A stretch of DNA of 64,000 nt from Phycisphaeraceae bacterium (GTDB taxonomy: Bacteria; Planctomycetota; Phycisphaerae; Phycisphaerales; UBA1924): the NCBI GenBank assembly GCA_019454185.1, contig CP075368.1, forward strand, positions 558,001-622,000. Reading direction: 5' to 3'. Every line of letters begins with the position of its first letter. Position 1 is the stretch's first letter. Shown piece by piece: positions 23,376 through 33,200 of this stretch. The notes beneath the pieces were generated by a model, which did not search any database, was not told where the DNA came from, and saw only the letters and a program-made list of their open reading frames with translations. The position numbers and the translations under genes were made by a program.

Positions 23376-23750
23376 ATGAAGCTTTATGTCGGCAATCTCT
23401 CGTTCAACACGTCTGAGCAGCGCCTCCGCGAGATCTTCGAAGCGCACGGCGAAGTCCTCTCTGCGTCGCTCGTGATGGACCGCGAGACCGGTCGTCCCCG
23501 TGGCTTCGGCTTCGTCGAGATGAAGGACGATGGCGAGGCACGCAATGCGATCGAGGCCCTCAACGGTCAGAACATCGATGGCCGTGATCTCACCGTCAAC
23601 GAAGCCCGTCCCCGTGAGGACCGCGGCGGCGGCGGCGGCCGTGGCTTCGGCGGCGGCGGTGGTGGCCGTGGCTTCGGCGGCGGTGGCGGCGGCGGCCGTG
23701 GCGGCTACGGCGGTGGCGGCGGCGGCGGTGGTGGTCGCGGCGGCTGGTAA
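23376..23750 (+). CDS. RRM-domain glycine-rich RNA-binding protein
   Basis: Single RNA-recognition motif at residues 1-80 with RNP2 LYVGNL and RNP1 RGFGFVEM, followed by a tail of Gly and Arg (residues 85-124, RGFGGGG-type repeats). This matches the Rbp family of cyanobacteria and planctomycetes that binds RNA and is induced in the cold. The long upstream extension of the open frame lacks homology and was not used. A strong terminator lies about 45 bases after the stop. Confidence 0.95.
   Translation: MKLYVGNLSFNTSEQRLREIFEAHGEVLSASLVMDRETGRPRGFGFVEMKDDGEARNAIEALNGQNIDGRDLTVNEARPREDRGGGGGRGFGGGGGGRGFGGGGGGGRGGYGGGGGGGGGRGGW
23626..23747 (+). repeat. GGC/GGT simple repeat encoding the Gly/Arg-rich tail
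   Basis: Runs of ggc and ggt codons interrupted by cgt or cgc build the RGFGGGG-like tail. Such simple-sequence stretches slip easily, so tail length may vary among strains. Confidence 0.85.
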
Positions 23751-23795
23751 GCCGAACGCACACCCTCGACCACACTGATCGAAACAAAGGATGCG

Positions 23796-23829
23796 CAGCG
23801 GGCCGGGATCTTCCCGGCCCGCTGTCTTT
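23796..23829 (+). terminator. Rho-independent terminator of the RRM gene
   Basis: A perfect 13-bp GC-rich stem (CAGCGGGCCGGGA with its complement), 3-base loop, followed by TCTTT. It lies 45 bases after the RRM gene stop and between that gene and the converging SDR gene. Confidence 0.85.
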
Positions 23830-23965
23830 GCGACAACTGTGGTGCCAAGACGAGCGGCTCAGTGCTCATTCAAGCCGGCTCGCAACCTTTCGCGGCACCT
23901 TCGCCCCAAACGGCCCGGATCACGTCGAACGTACGCAGCCCCTGACGTCCACCGCAGAAGAACGG

Positions 23966-24643
23966 TCACCACGGAAGCGTCGTGCCGTCGTAGTTGAAAA
24001 ATCTCCCGCTGTCAGCAGCCGTCAGCCGGTCGATGAGCCGGATCAGATGTCCCACGCTCTCATCCGGCTTCAACGGCGCATTCGGTCCGCCCATATCGGT
24101 CTGCACCCATCCCGGATGCACAACCACGCAGGTGAATCCCTCACCCTTCAACTCATGGTGCATCGACACCGTCAACATGTTGACGGCCGCCTTGCTCGCC
24201 CGATACCCGTACGAACTGCCGCCTGAGTTGTTGGTGATACTGCCGAGCTGGCTCGACACCGTGACCACAAGTTTCCGAGATCCCTTCCGAAGGTTCGGCA
24301 GCAGGGCCCTCGTCACCAGCACTGGTGCGATCGAGTTGATCGAGAACACTCGATGAAGCTCGGCCGCGTCGCAACGAGCCAGCGTCGAGCTGTCGCTCGA
24401 TACGCCCGCGTTGTTGATGAGCACATCAATCGACCGGTCGCCCACACGCTCCGGCAACGAGTCAATGCTCTTCTGGTCCGTGAGCTCAAGAGGCACCAAC
24501 GACGCCGCATGCTCGTCCCCGGCATCCACTTGTGCCACCTCGCGCACCGAGCCCACCACGACATCGCCACGTCTCGACAACTGGCGGACGAACTCGAGCC
24601 CGAGCCCTCGGTTGCTCCCGGTGACGAAGTACGTGTGGGGCAC
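23966..24643 (-). CDS. Short-chain dehydrogenase/reductase (SDR)
   Basis: A 225-residue NAD(P)-dependent oxidoreductase of the classical SDR type. Glycine-rich TGSNRGLG cofactor site at the N-terminus, INNAG, then VSSQLGSI and the catalytic YGYRASKAA (YxxxK). C-terminus HPGWVQTDMGGPNAP resembles the csgA-like SDR group. The frame extends 40 codons further upstream, but the GTG with AAGGAG five bases before it starts exactly at the cofactor fold, so I use it. Substrate unknown. Confidence 0.92.
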   Translation of the reverse strand: MPHTYFVTGSNRGLGLEFVRQLSRRGDVVVGSVREVAQVDAGDEHAASLVPLELTDQKSIDSLPERVGDRSIDVLINNAGVSSDSSTLARCDAAELHRVFSINSIAPVLVTRALLPNLRKGSRKLVVTVSSQLGSITNNSGGSSYGYRASKAAVNMLTVSMHHELKGEGFTCVVVHPGWVQTDMGGPNAPLKPDESVGHLIRLIDRLTAADSGRFFNYDGTTLPW

Positions 24644-24958
24644 GCTCGCTCCTTGCTGGATCACGCCTGACACCCCGTCCTGTGATCCGAACATGATCCT
24701 ATCCGAACCCACTCCACCTCGTCCGGCCGGATAATCCGCAAACTCAAGCAAATACACGCCCACATCGGGGCCTTTCTCGTGCGGATCTGTCGTCCCCGCG
24801 ACGCGAATTGGTCAGCACGCCTGCCTGCCCGTTCCGTCTTGGCGGCTCTCTGGCGTAGCAATCGGTTGCTTGGACTGAATACGAACCGCGATGCACGAAC
24901 CGCCCGCCCGGGCACGTGCTGTCGCCTCGCACTCGCAGAGAAGGGAGCTCGACTGCTC
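24644..24958. other. Divergent intergenic region, no gene seen
   Basis: This stretch separates the SDR gene (minus) and the response-regulator gene (plus). Open frames reach into it from both sides but without homology or ribosome sites. No strong inverted repeat or clear sigma-70 promoter was found by eye. Confidence 0.4.
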
Positions 24959-25639
24959 ATGGAACTCAATGGCACACCACGGAAGCTCATCTCCGTCATG
25001 ATTGTTGACGACCAGTTGCTCATCAGGGACGCTATCGCAGCGATGCTCGAGAGCTCGGGACGATTCAAGGTCACCGATCTTCTCGAACGAGGCGATGATG
25101 CCCACGATGCCGCACGCCGGAGCACGCCCCAGATCGCCATCATCGATATCGAGATGCCGGGCCGATCGGCCTTCGACACCGCGCGAGCAATCCGGGCATC
25201 GTCTCCTGAGACCAGGGTCGTCTTCCTCACGGGTCATGGGCATCGTCGCTTCATGCAGGAGGCGGCAGACATCGGTGCCGCAGCATTCCTTGAGAAGACC
25301 ACTTCACCAGCCGACGTTCTCTATACCCTGGAGCGAGTCGGCAAGGGCGAGCAGATCGGTATCCAGCAGGAGTCAGATCCCGATGCAGGCCGTTTCGATC
25401 GGCTCTCACCCCGAGAACTCGAAGTGCTCAAGTACATCGCGCAAGGATTGTCAACGCGAGAGATGGCGGAAGTGATGTTCCTCAGCCCGCGAACCGTTGA
25501 GCGCCATGTTGAGCGTCTGATGTCCCGCCTCGGAATCCGTGACAGACTCCGCCTCGCTCTCTACGCATTCGCGGAGGGCATCGCGACCGCTCCGAAAGTC
25601 GTCAACTTTCCTGTCGGCCAGGAGTCGGCTCAGTGCTGA
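24959..25639 (+). CDS. NarL/FixJ-type response regulator
   Basis: A 226-residue two-domain regulator. The receiver has IVDDQ acid pocket and IIDIEMPG with the phospho-acceptor Asp (about 63), FLTGHG and LEKTTS with the lysine switch. The C-terminal LuxR-type helix-turn-helix is seen in LSPRELEVLKYIAQGLSTREMAEVMFLSPRTVERHVERLMSRLGI. No histidine kinase is adjacent, so the partner must be elsewhere. The ATG starts the family length; GGAG lies 11 bases upstream, rather far. Confidence 0.92.
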   Translation: MELNGTPRKLISVMIVDDQLLIRDAIAAMLESSGRFKVTDLLERGDDAHDAARRSTPQIAIIDIEMPGRSAFDTARAIRASSPETRVVFLTGHGHRRFMQEAADIGAAAFLEKTTSPADVLYTLERVGKGEQIGIQQESDPDAGRFDRLSPRELEVLKYIAQGLSTREMAEVMFLSPRTVERHVERLMSRLGIRDRLRLALYAFAEGIATAPKVVNFPVGQESAQC

Positions 25640-25684
25640 TCCCCTCGAGGTCGATGCTCCTATCAAGCATGTAGACTCGATCAC

Positions 25685-25717
25685 CAGCCCGACACCTTGT
25701 CGGGCTGTGTTCTTTGT
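25685..25717 (+). terminator. Rho-independent terminator of the response regulator
   Basis: Perfect 10-bp stem CAGCCCGACA/TGTCGGGCTG with a 3-base loop, then TGTTCTTTGTT. It lies 45 bases after the regulator stop. Confidence 0.8.
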
Positions 25718-26128
25718 TGCTCACGCGAGCACCGACGGCGTCACTCGATCGGCTGCATCCCGCAGAAGCAGGATACCTGCGGAGATCAAGAGGCGAGCCG
25801 CGCCAACCCACGATCGCTTCGCGGATACCTCAGTCGCATCGTTTCGATCGCGCTGACGGACTAAGTATGCGAGTCGTGAGTCCGGCCGATCGTAAATCCT
25901 CATACCATATGGATTTATGTATTCATTCGAGTGACTGCGCGTGAATTGCGCGAGTAAGTCTCGCTCGGCGATACCATGCCGCCAGACATCCACTCCCCGT
26001 GATGCTCTCGTCGCCAAAGAGAGTGCTGAACGGGTTACTTTGGCACTCTGGCGTGATATCATGGGTGGCACAATCTTCAGCGCGTGCGGCTCATCCGAGA
26101 GCATCGCCGGCACTTCGAGGGGATTGAC
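25718..26128. other. Long intergenic region upstream of the DUF11 lipoprotein gene
   Basis: About 410 bases with a short AT-rich stretch near 25895-25920. Open frames on both strands lack homology. The promoter of the DUF11 gene must lie here; TTACTT and TATCAT with 16-base spacing near 26036-26063 is a weak candidate. I see no other feature. Confidence 0.4.
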
Positions 26129-27730
26129 ATGAAAGGAACTGTTATGCGACTGAGCGGAGGTCTCAAGATTCTCGCCCTCTCACTGGGCATGTGTGGCATG
26201 CTGATGGGCTGTCAGTCCAGCGGCTCTTCGTCCGGCTCGACCGGCAGTCTCTGGTACGAGCGCGATGACTCCGGACGCACCCCGGCTCCCAAGCCCGTCT
26301 CCGAGCCCGCCAAGCCAGCCGCTCCGGCCAAGCCATCCTCAGCAAACGCCGTGTACTACCCCACGGGCCATGAGCACAACGCGGCTCTCCTCGTCGAGCG
26401 TATGTACCCGAGCGAGGTCGTCGCGGGTCAGCCCTTCGAGTACTCGATCAAAGTCACGAACGTCAGCCCCACCACGCTCGACAACGTCGTTGTCGACGAG
26501 GTCCTCCCCACGGGCTTCACCTTCACCAGCTCCACCCCCGACGGCGCACGCCGCGACGGTGGCGTGATGTCGTACAACCTCGGCTCGTTCTCGCCTGGCC
26601 AGAGCAAGACGATCACCATCAAGGGCAACGCGGGCGGCGCGGGCACGATCGAGTCCTGCGCTCGCGTGTACTACACCCTCCCGGTCTGCCAGACGATCAA
26701 CGTGGTCGCTCCGGCGCTCCAGGTCACGAAGACCGCACCGAGCGAAGTCCTTTACTGTGACACCATCCCCGTCAAGATCGTCGTCACCAACACCGGCACA
26801 GGCGTTGCTCGCTCGGTCGTTGTGAAGGACGAGCTCCCCGCAGGCCTCAAGACCACCGACGGCAAGTCGGTCGTCGAGCTCGCCGCTGGCGATCTCGGTG
26901 CTGGCCAGAGCAAGGAGTTCGCCATGACCCTCAAGGCGGACAAGACCGGCTCCTACCGCAACACGGCCTCTGCCGCCTCGTCGAACGGCCTCAGCGCCAA
27001 GTCGAACGAGACCACCACCGTGGTCCGTCAGCCCGTGCTCGAGATCGCGAAGAAGGGCCCCGCCAAGCTCTTCGCCGGCCGTCCGGTCACCTTCGAGATC
27101 ACAGTCTCCAACAAGGGTGATGCCGCTGCCGCAAGCACCGTCATCGAGGACCCGGTCCCCGCCGGAGCGACCTTCGTCAGCGCGACCGACGGCGGCACGC
27201 TCGTCGGCAACACCGTTCAGTGGAACGTCGGATCCCTGGCCGCGGGCGCGTCCAAGACTGTCAGCGTCACCATGAACGTCCCGAGCATCGGCACCATCCG
27301 CAACGTTGCGACGGCCAAGGCGACCTGCGCCAACCCCGTCTCCGCCGAGGCAGGCACCGAGTTCGCCGGTATCCCGGCCATCCTCCTCGAAGTCGTCGAC
27401 AACCCCGACCCCGTCGAGGTTGGCGGCTCCACCACCTACACCATCATCGCGACCAACCAGGGCTCGCTGGCCGGCACCAACATCCGGATCGTCTGCACCC
27501 TCGAGGACGAGATGGCCTTCGTCTCGGCTGGTGGTCAGACCTCCGCCACCTCCAGCGGCAAGACCGTGACCTTTGCCCCGCTCGCCTCGCTCGCCCCGGG
27601 TGCCAGCGCGACATGGACGGTCGTCGTGCGTGCCACGGCTGATGGCGACGTCCGCTTCACGACGCAGATGACCAGCGATCAGCTGACTCGTCCCGTCATG
27701 GAGACAGAGGCCACGAACTTCTACCGCTGA
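26129..27730 (+). CDS. DUF11-repeat lipoprotein
   Basis: A 533-residue envelope lipoprotein. Signal peptide followed by lipobox MGC, then a Ser/Gly and Pro/Ala/Lys-rich spacer to about residue 75. After that at least four repeats of the DUF11 beta-sandwich, each with a line like YSIKVTNVSPTTLDNVVVDEVLPTG (V-x-D-x-L/V-P-x-G). These domains are found in surface and outer-membrane proteins of planctomycetes and chlamydiae and resemble the cysteine-rich OmcB repeats. Few cysteines occur here (pairs in SCARVYYTLPVC and TATC-like spots), as in OmcB-like proteins. Two in-frame ATGs (26129 and 26144) both have good ribosome sites. A strong terminator follows. Confidence 0.88.
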   Translation: MKGTVMRLSGGLKILALSLGMCGMLMGCQSSGSSSGSTGSLWYERDDSGRTPAPKPVSEPAKPAAPAKPSSANAVYYPTGHEHNAALLVERMYPSEVVAGQPFEYSIKVTNVSPTTLDNVVVDEVLPTGFTFTSSTPDGARRDGGVMSYNLGSFSPGQSKTITIKGNAGGAGTIESCARVYYTLPVCQTINVVAPALQVTKTAPSEVLYCDTIPVKIVVTNTGTGVARSVVVKDELPAGLKTTDGKSVVELAAGDLGAGQSKEFAMTLKADKTGSYRNTASAASSNGLSAKSNETTTVVRQPVLEIAKKGPAKLFAGRPVTFEITVSNKGDAAAASTVIEDPVPAGATFVSATDGGTLVGNTVQWNVGSLAAGASKTVSVTMNVPSIGTIRNVATAKATCANPVSAEAGTEFAGIPAILLEVVDNPDPVEVGGSTTYTIIATNQGSLAGTNIRIVCTLEDEMAFVSAGGQTSATSSGKTVTFAPLASLAPGASATWTVVVRATADGDVRFTTQMTSDQLTRPVMETEATNFYR

Positions 27731-27775
27731 TCTCGCATGAGAGCACGGTAGTCCTTCAGGAACTGCCTCTTACAC

Positions 27776-27809
27776 AGCCGCCCCGCTCACGCGGGGCGGT
27801 TGCTTTTTA
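27776..27809 (+). terminator. Rho-independent terminator of the DUF11 gene
   Basis: CCGCCCCGC/GCGGGGCGG stem with a TCAC loop, then TTGCTTTTT. It separates the DUF11 gene from the converging sigma-54 regulator. Confidence 0.88.
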
Positions 27810-27831
27810 CACTCGCATCAAACCCATCCAG

Positions 27832-29352
27832 CTACGCCGCACGCTCATCGCACTGCAAGCCGTGAGCCCCGTCTATGCCGTGCATCTTCATCTTCTTGTA
27901 GAGCGTCGTGCGGTTGATCCCGAGTTGCTCGGAAGTCTTCTGTCTGTTCCAGCCGTTGGCATGCAGCGCACGCTTGAGAATCTCCCGCTCCGGCTCACGC
28001 AGCGCGTCTTCCAGCTTCATCGGGACCCAAGCTACAGGATGATCACTCGAGCCCGTCGCAAGCGTCGATGCGACGTTGTGTGCCGCCTCCTGCTCAACAA
28101 CATGGCTGGGCAGGTCCTCGATCCCAACTGTCTGACTCCGCGTGAGAACCGAAGCACGTTCAACGATGTTCTGAAGCTCCCGCACGTTTCCCGGGTACGA
28201 GTACCGAAGCAAGGCCTCGACAGCCGCAGGCGTGAACCCCGTCAACTGCTTGCCGAGCTCCGAGCCGAACCTCGCCAGAAAGTGCTCCGCAAGCATCTGA
28301 ATATCGCCCGGACGCTCGCGCAGGGGAGGCAACTCGATCTTGACCACGTTGATCCTGTAGTACAGATCCTGCCGGAACCTGCCGTCGGCGACCAGCGCCT
28401 CCAGCGGCTGGTTTGTCGCAAGGATCACCCTCGTGTCCACCTCGATCGTCTTCTCGCTGCCGACCGGCTCGAACTTCCGCTCTTGCAGCACCCTGAGGAG
28501 CTTCAACTGCATCCCGGGCGATGCCGAGTTGATCTCGTCCAGAAAGATTGTCCCGCCGTTCGCCGCAAGGAAGCGTCCCGGCTTGTCAGCGTGCGCTCCC
28601 GTGAACGCGCCCTTCACATGGCCGAACAACTCCGACTCCAGCAGAGTCTCCGGGATCGAGCCGCACGAGAGCTCAACGAACGGCTTGTCCTTACGTGGGC
28701 TGAGCCGGTGGATCGCGTGCGCGACCATGCTCTTGCCCGTGCCGCTCTCGCCCGACATAAGCACGGTGGTCTTCGTGGGAGCGACCGCGCCCACAAGGTC
28801 AAAGATTTTCTGCATCCTGTGATCGGTGCCGAGAATGCTCGCCAGAGCGGTTCTGCCGTGCAGACGCCGCTTCAGCGTCTTGTTCTCCGCCATGATCGCC
28901 CGATGCCGGAGTGCCCGCTCAAGCGAGAGCCGCAGTTCCTGCTCAAGCGCTGGCTTTGTCAGAAAGTCGATCGCACCCAGTCGCAAAGACTCCACGGCCG
29001 ACTCGATCGTGCCGTATCCGGTGAGCATGATCACCGAAATGCCCAGATGCTCCCTCAGAATGGTCCTCGCGAGTTCATGCCCGGACCCGCCGGAACCAAT
29101 CCCGCCCGAACCCATCCCACCGGGACCAGTTCCGCCGGGCAGAGAGAGATCGCAGATCACGATATCGAAGGGAAGCCGCTCCCCCTCAGGGTCTGTCGCC
29201 TGTGCGATGCGCTCCAAGGCCTCGCGGCCGCTGAGCGCGGTCGTCGGCTCGTAGCCCTCGCGTCTCAGAAACTCGGAGAGCGATTCGGCGATGATCGGGT
29301 CATCGTCGATGACGAGGACACGGGCGCGATCCTTCCTCGCCTGATCACTCAT
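27832..29352 (-). CDS. NtrC-family sigma-54-dependent response regulator
   Basis: A 506-residue three-domain activator. Receiver: VIDDD and ICDLSLPG with phospho-acceptor Asp at about 68, MLTGYG, FLTKPAL. Directly after the phospho-site is a Gly-rich insert of about 15 residues (GGTGPGGMGSGGIGSGGSG), unusual in a receiver. AAA+ domain: GESGTGKSMVA (Walker A), GAFTGA (sigma-54 contact), GGTIFLDEINSA (Walker B), YPGNVRELQN. C-terminal Fis-type helix-turn-helix in NRQKTSEQLGINRTTLYKKMK. Overlaps the kinase gene by four bases (ATGA), so both are translated together. It remodels RNA polymerase-sigma-54 at enhancer-dependent promoters; targets are not seen. Confidence 0.97.
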   Translation of the reverse strand: MSDQARKDRARVLVIDDDPIIAESLSEFLRREGYEPTTALSGREALERIAQATDPEGERLPFDIVICDLSLPGGTGPGGMGSGGIGSGGSGHELARTILREHLGISVIMLTGYGTIESAVESLRLGAIDFLTKPALEQELRLSLERALRHRAIMAENKTLKRRLHGRTALASILGTDHRMQKIFDLVGAVAPTKTTVLMSGESGTGKSMVAHAIHRLSPRKDKPFVELSCGSIPETLLESELFGHVKGAFTGAHADKPGRFLAANGGTIFLDEINSASPGMQLKLLRVLQERKFEPVGSEKTIEVDTRVILATNQPLEALVADGRFRQDLYYRINVVKIELPPLRERPGDIQMLAEHFLARFGSELGKQLTGFTPAAVEALLRYSYPGNVRELQNIVERASVLTRSQTVGIEDLPSHVVEQEAAHNVASTLATGSSDHPVAWVPMKLEDALREPEREILKRALHANGWNRQKTSEQLGINRTTLYKKMKMHGIDGAHGLQCDERAA

Positions 29353-30185
29353 GACGAAGCCCCCTCACGATCTCTCACGAGCGAAGCGAGCGGGCACGTC
29401 AGCTCGAAGACCGCGCCGCCGTCGGCTCCATCGAACAGCCGCACATCCCCGCCGAGCGAACGCACGATCGTTGTGGACAACGCGAGCCCGATGCCCGTCC
29501 CACCCGGTGATGGCTCGGCCGAGAGGGTGCAGAAGCCCTGCGACACTCCAGCCCCGGTGTCGCTGACCCTGATCCGGATCACGGTCACACGATCCGAAGC
29601 ATCAACCGTACCGCTCACCAGGACACGCCCGGGACCACCGCTCCGCTCGATCGCCTCGATGCCGTTGCGGATCGCGTTAAGAATCGGCGTGTAGAGCGGC
29701 CCGGTCGGCACCGACTCGATCGATCGATCGATCTCCGCATCGATGGTAATCCGAGTCGGCGCGCCGATCGGTCGCGACACGTCGACTGCATGGCTGATGC
29801 TCTCGGCCAGAGCGACCCGCGAGATCGGACCACCGAACTGGGTCACGCCGCGATTCGCATCACGCATCGCGCCATCCACGAGCGAGGCCATCCGCTCCAG
29901 CGCGACAGCAACGGTCTCCAGACGCCGACCAACGGCTTCGAGCGATCCTGCTTCGATGATCCCGCCTCGCAGGTCCTGACGTGCGATCGAAAGGCACCTC
30001 GAAGAGCCGTCGAGCAGGTTCGCAAGCTCATGCGAAAGCGTCGCCAGTCTCACCACCTCATCCGATGGCTCGCGTGCGTCAGCAGGGTGATTCGAATGGT
30101 CCGGTCTCTGGAATGGCGCAGTCATACACAGACCATCGGCCAAGCCCATCCTCAGGGCGACCCCTCTGTTGTCTGCACGCAACAT
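29349..30185 (-). CDS. Cytoplasmic histidine kinase, partner of the sigma-54 regulator
   Basis: Only 278 residues and no membrane helix or sensory domain: it is the NtrB-like core. H-box LSHELANLLDG (His about 52), N-box ILNAIRNGIEAIE, G1 DTGAGV, G2 GTGIGLALST. Stop overlaps the regulator start (ATGA). It probably receives its signal through a partner protein or the N-terminal 40 residues. Start ambiguous: ATG at 30185 has GGAG close by; ATG at 30125 is an alternative. It follows ileS on the minus strand. Confidence 0.88.
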   Translation of the reverse strand: MLRADNRGVALRMGLADGLCMTAPFQRPDHSNHPADAREPSDEVVRLATLSHELANLLDGSSRCLSIARQDLRGGIIEAGSLEAVGRRLETVAVALERMASLVDGAMRDANRGVTQFGGPISRVALAESISHAVDVSRPIGAPTRITIDAEIDRSIESVPTGPLYTPILNAIRNGIEAIERSGGPGRVLVSGTVDASDRVTVIRIRVSDTGAGVSQGFCTLSAEPSPGGTGIGLALSTTIVRSLGGDVRLFDGADGGAVFELTCPLASLVRDREGASS

Positions 30186-30260
30186 TCGACTCCGCCTGGG
30201 AGTTCAATGAGGCGTGCCCGCGACATGAGCGTCCGAGAACCATCCGACGCAAGGCGGATA

Positions 30261-33200
30261 TCAGGACACGCCGATCGCGCCGGCGTCCCTGTCGCTCAGA
30301 AGCCCATCGTCAGAACGCTTCCTCACGGTGCCATCACGCTTCCACGACCGCTCGCAACGCTCGTGTGTTCCCCGAAGATCGGTCACGCGGGGAGCAGTTG
30401 CCGCGCCCTCGAGCGTCACGATGCTGACGCCGAGTAGATCCGAGAGATCCACGGCATCAAACGCGCGGAGGTCCCCCTGCTTGTCCGGCAGCGCGACTCC
30501 CATGTCGAGAGGGTTCTCAACACCCTGCTCCGCTCGCACACGCTCCATCGCGCCCAGGGCAACCGTCCGCATCTCCATCACATCGCCCCATCGCGGATCC
30601 GCCTCGACGCCGAAGCCCCATGCCCCGGCCTTTCCGAACATCTCCTCAACGTGCACGCAAACCGATGCGTCATTCGCAGCCACGCCCCTCAGCGACCTGA
30701 ACGCCTCGTCTGCTGTGTGACAGAGAATCGGCGCGAGCAGGCGGCACAGACCCTCCGCGATCGCATGCATCGCCATCTGGGACCGCTGGCGTCGCTCCGA
30801 GTCCGGTCGGTCGCAGTACATCCGGTCCTTGACCGCAGCAAGGTAGACCGCGCTCAGCGTCTCATTGCAGAAATCGAAGAGCCGCTGGTGAGCAACCCTG
30901 AACTGGTAGGTCTCGTACGCGTGCATCACGTCCTTCGCAAGACGATCAAACTCTGCCAGCACCCAGGCATCAATCGACGTGGGCGGCATCTGGCGAAGCG
31001 CGTTCAGATCCGGCGACCGCTTGGCCGGCTCGTAGTCCGACAGGTTGCTCAGCAGGAACCGCAACGTGTTGCGCACCTTCCGGTACGACTCGCCCGCGAG
31101 CGCGAACAACTCAAGATCCGCCTTCACGTCGTTGTCGTACGCGAGCGACGCAACCCACCAGCGCATCACATCCACGCCGAACTCGCTGAAGAGGTTGTCT
31201 ACTTCGTACCTGTTCGCATCGGGCCTGCTCTTTGAGAGCTTCTTCCCGTCACGATCAACGATGAACCCGTGAGTCAGAAGCCCCTTGAACGGCGCGGCAC
31301 CGGTCGCGCCGAGCGAGACCAGGAGCGATGCCTGGAACCAGCCGCGATGCTGGTCCGAACCCTCAAGATACAGCTCCGCGGGGAAGCCGCCCTTGCGCTC
31401 ACGCAGCACTTCATTCCAAGATGATCCAGACTCGAACCACACGTCGAGGATGTCCTGTCCCTTCGTATACCTCGCGAGCGCCTCACGGGTCAGTCCCTGG
31501 GGCGCATCCGGATCATTCGCTGGGTCATACCCCGCGAGCAGGTCCGAGGCGTTGCCGCTGAACCATGCGTCAGATCCCTTCTCGCGCACCAGCCGCGCGA
31601 CCGCCCTCACCGATGCGGGTGTGAACAGCACGTCTCCGGTCGGCGAGAAGAACGCCGGAATCGGCAGGCCCCACGCGCGCTGACGCGAGATGCACCAGTC
31701 GGGGCGCGAGTCCAGCATGCCCCGAAGCCGGTTGCGTCCCCACTCCGGCACGAACGAGATCGATTCTTCCGCTGCCCGAATCGCCATCTCGCGCAGTGTC
31801 TTGCCGTCGCGCTTCGTCGGTCGATCCACGCCGATGAACCACTGCTCGGTGCACCGAAAGACCACCGGGGTCTTGCTCCGCCAATCGTGCGGGTAGCTGT
31901 GCGTGAACGTGTGCCTGAAGAACATGTGGCCGGATTGATCGAGATACGACGCGATCTTCGCGTTCGCATCCCATATCGACATCCCTTGGAGCCACTCGGG
32001 AACAGACGTGTCGTAGGTGCCGTCCTTCTGCACCGGGCAGTAGATCGGCAGCACCTCGCGAAGTCCCGTCTGGTAGTCCTCTTGTCCATGCCCCGGCGCG
32101 GTGTGCACGAGGCCTGTGCCGTCTTCCAGCGTGACATACTCCGCGCCGACCACCGACCACACCTTGTTCGGGTCGCAAGGGTGCCCGAGCCCGCACGGAG
32201 GGACGTTCGTCACAAACGGGTGTCTGTACCTCAGGCCCAGCAGACGCTTCCCGTCCGTCGTCGCGAGCACGCTCACGCGGTCCGCGCCCGCGGCCTTCGT
32301 CACCTTCTCTACCAGCGCCTCGGCCATCACGGTGATGTTCCCGTCCACATACACAAGCGCGTAGACGAACTTCGGGTTCACCGCTACCGCCACGTTGGCG
32401 GGAAGCGTCCACGGCGTCGTCGTCCAGATCATGAAGCATGGACGCTGCGAGGGTCTCACGCCCGCTTTCGGCTCGCGTGCGGACTCGCTCGCCTCGGGTC
32501 CGTCGCCATCTTCGCCCTCCTCGTCCTCGCCTTCGTCGCTGGTCGGCGGCAGTCCGAACGCGTCGTACACCGCCTCCGCATCAAACGCCTCGAAATCCAC
32601 GTAGACAGAAAGGTCCTCGCGGTCCTCGTACTCAAGTTCCGCTTCCGCCAACGCGGTCTCGTTCGCGATCGACCAGTGCACCGGCTTCGTCGCGCGATAC
32701 ACAAGCCCCTGGGCCGCCAGCTCCGCCAGCAGCTCCAGCGTCGCACCCTCGAACGACGGCTGCATCGTCAGGTACGGATGCTCATAGTCGGCCAGCGTCA
32801 GCAGACGCGACATCTGCGTCGTGTGCAGCTTATGGAACTTCTCGGCATACGCCTGACACTCGCGCCGGACCGCCATCCGACGCTGATCCTCACTCAGCGT
32901 CTTCAGCTTCTCGTACTTCCCCTTCTCGAGCAACTCCTGCACAACCTTGTGCTCGATCGGAAGACCGTGGCAGTCCCACCCCGGCACATAGGCGCAGTCG
33001 TACCCCATCAGCGTGCGCGTCCGCACCACCAAGTCCTTCAGCGTCTTGTTCATCAAGTGCCCGAGGTGGATCGAGCCGTTCGCATACGGGGGGCCATCGT
33101 GAAAGTTGTACCGCTCACGCCCCTTCCGCGCCTCCCGCACCTTCCCGTACAACCCCATCGCCTGCCACCTCTTGAGTGAGGCCGGCTCGTTCTGCACCAG

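Noticed and set aside
26041..26056. TGGCAC-like sequence resembling a sigma-54 promoter
   Set aside because: The GC of the -12 element is at the wrong distance from the GG of -24.
25721..26113. 130-codon minus frame in the gap before the DUF11 gene
   Set aside because: No ribosome site, no homology, and composition not typical of the genome's genes.
27862..29694. 610-codon open frame on the plus strand
   Set aside because: Antisense to the clearly coding sigma-54 regulator and kinase; composition is Arg/His/Leu-rich and has no homology.
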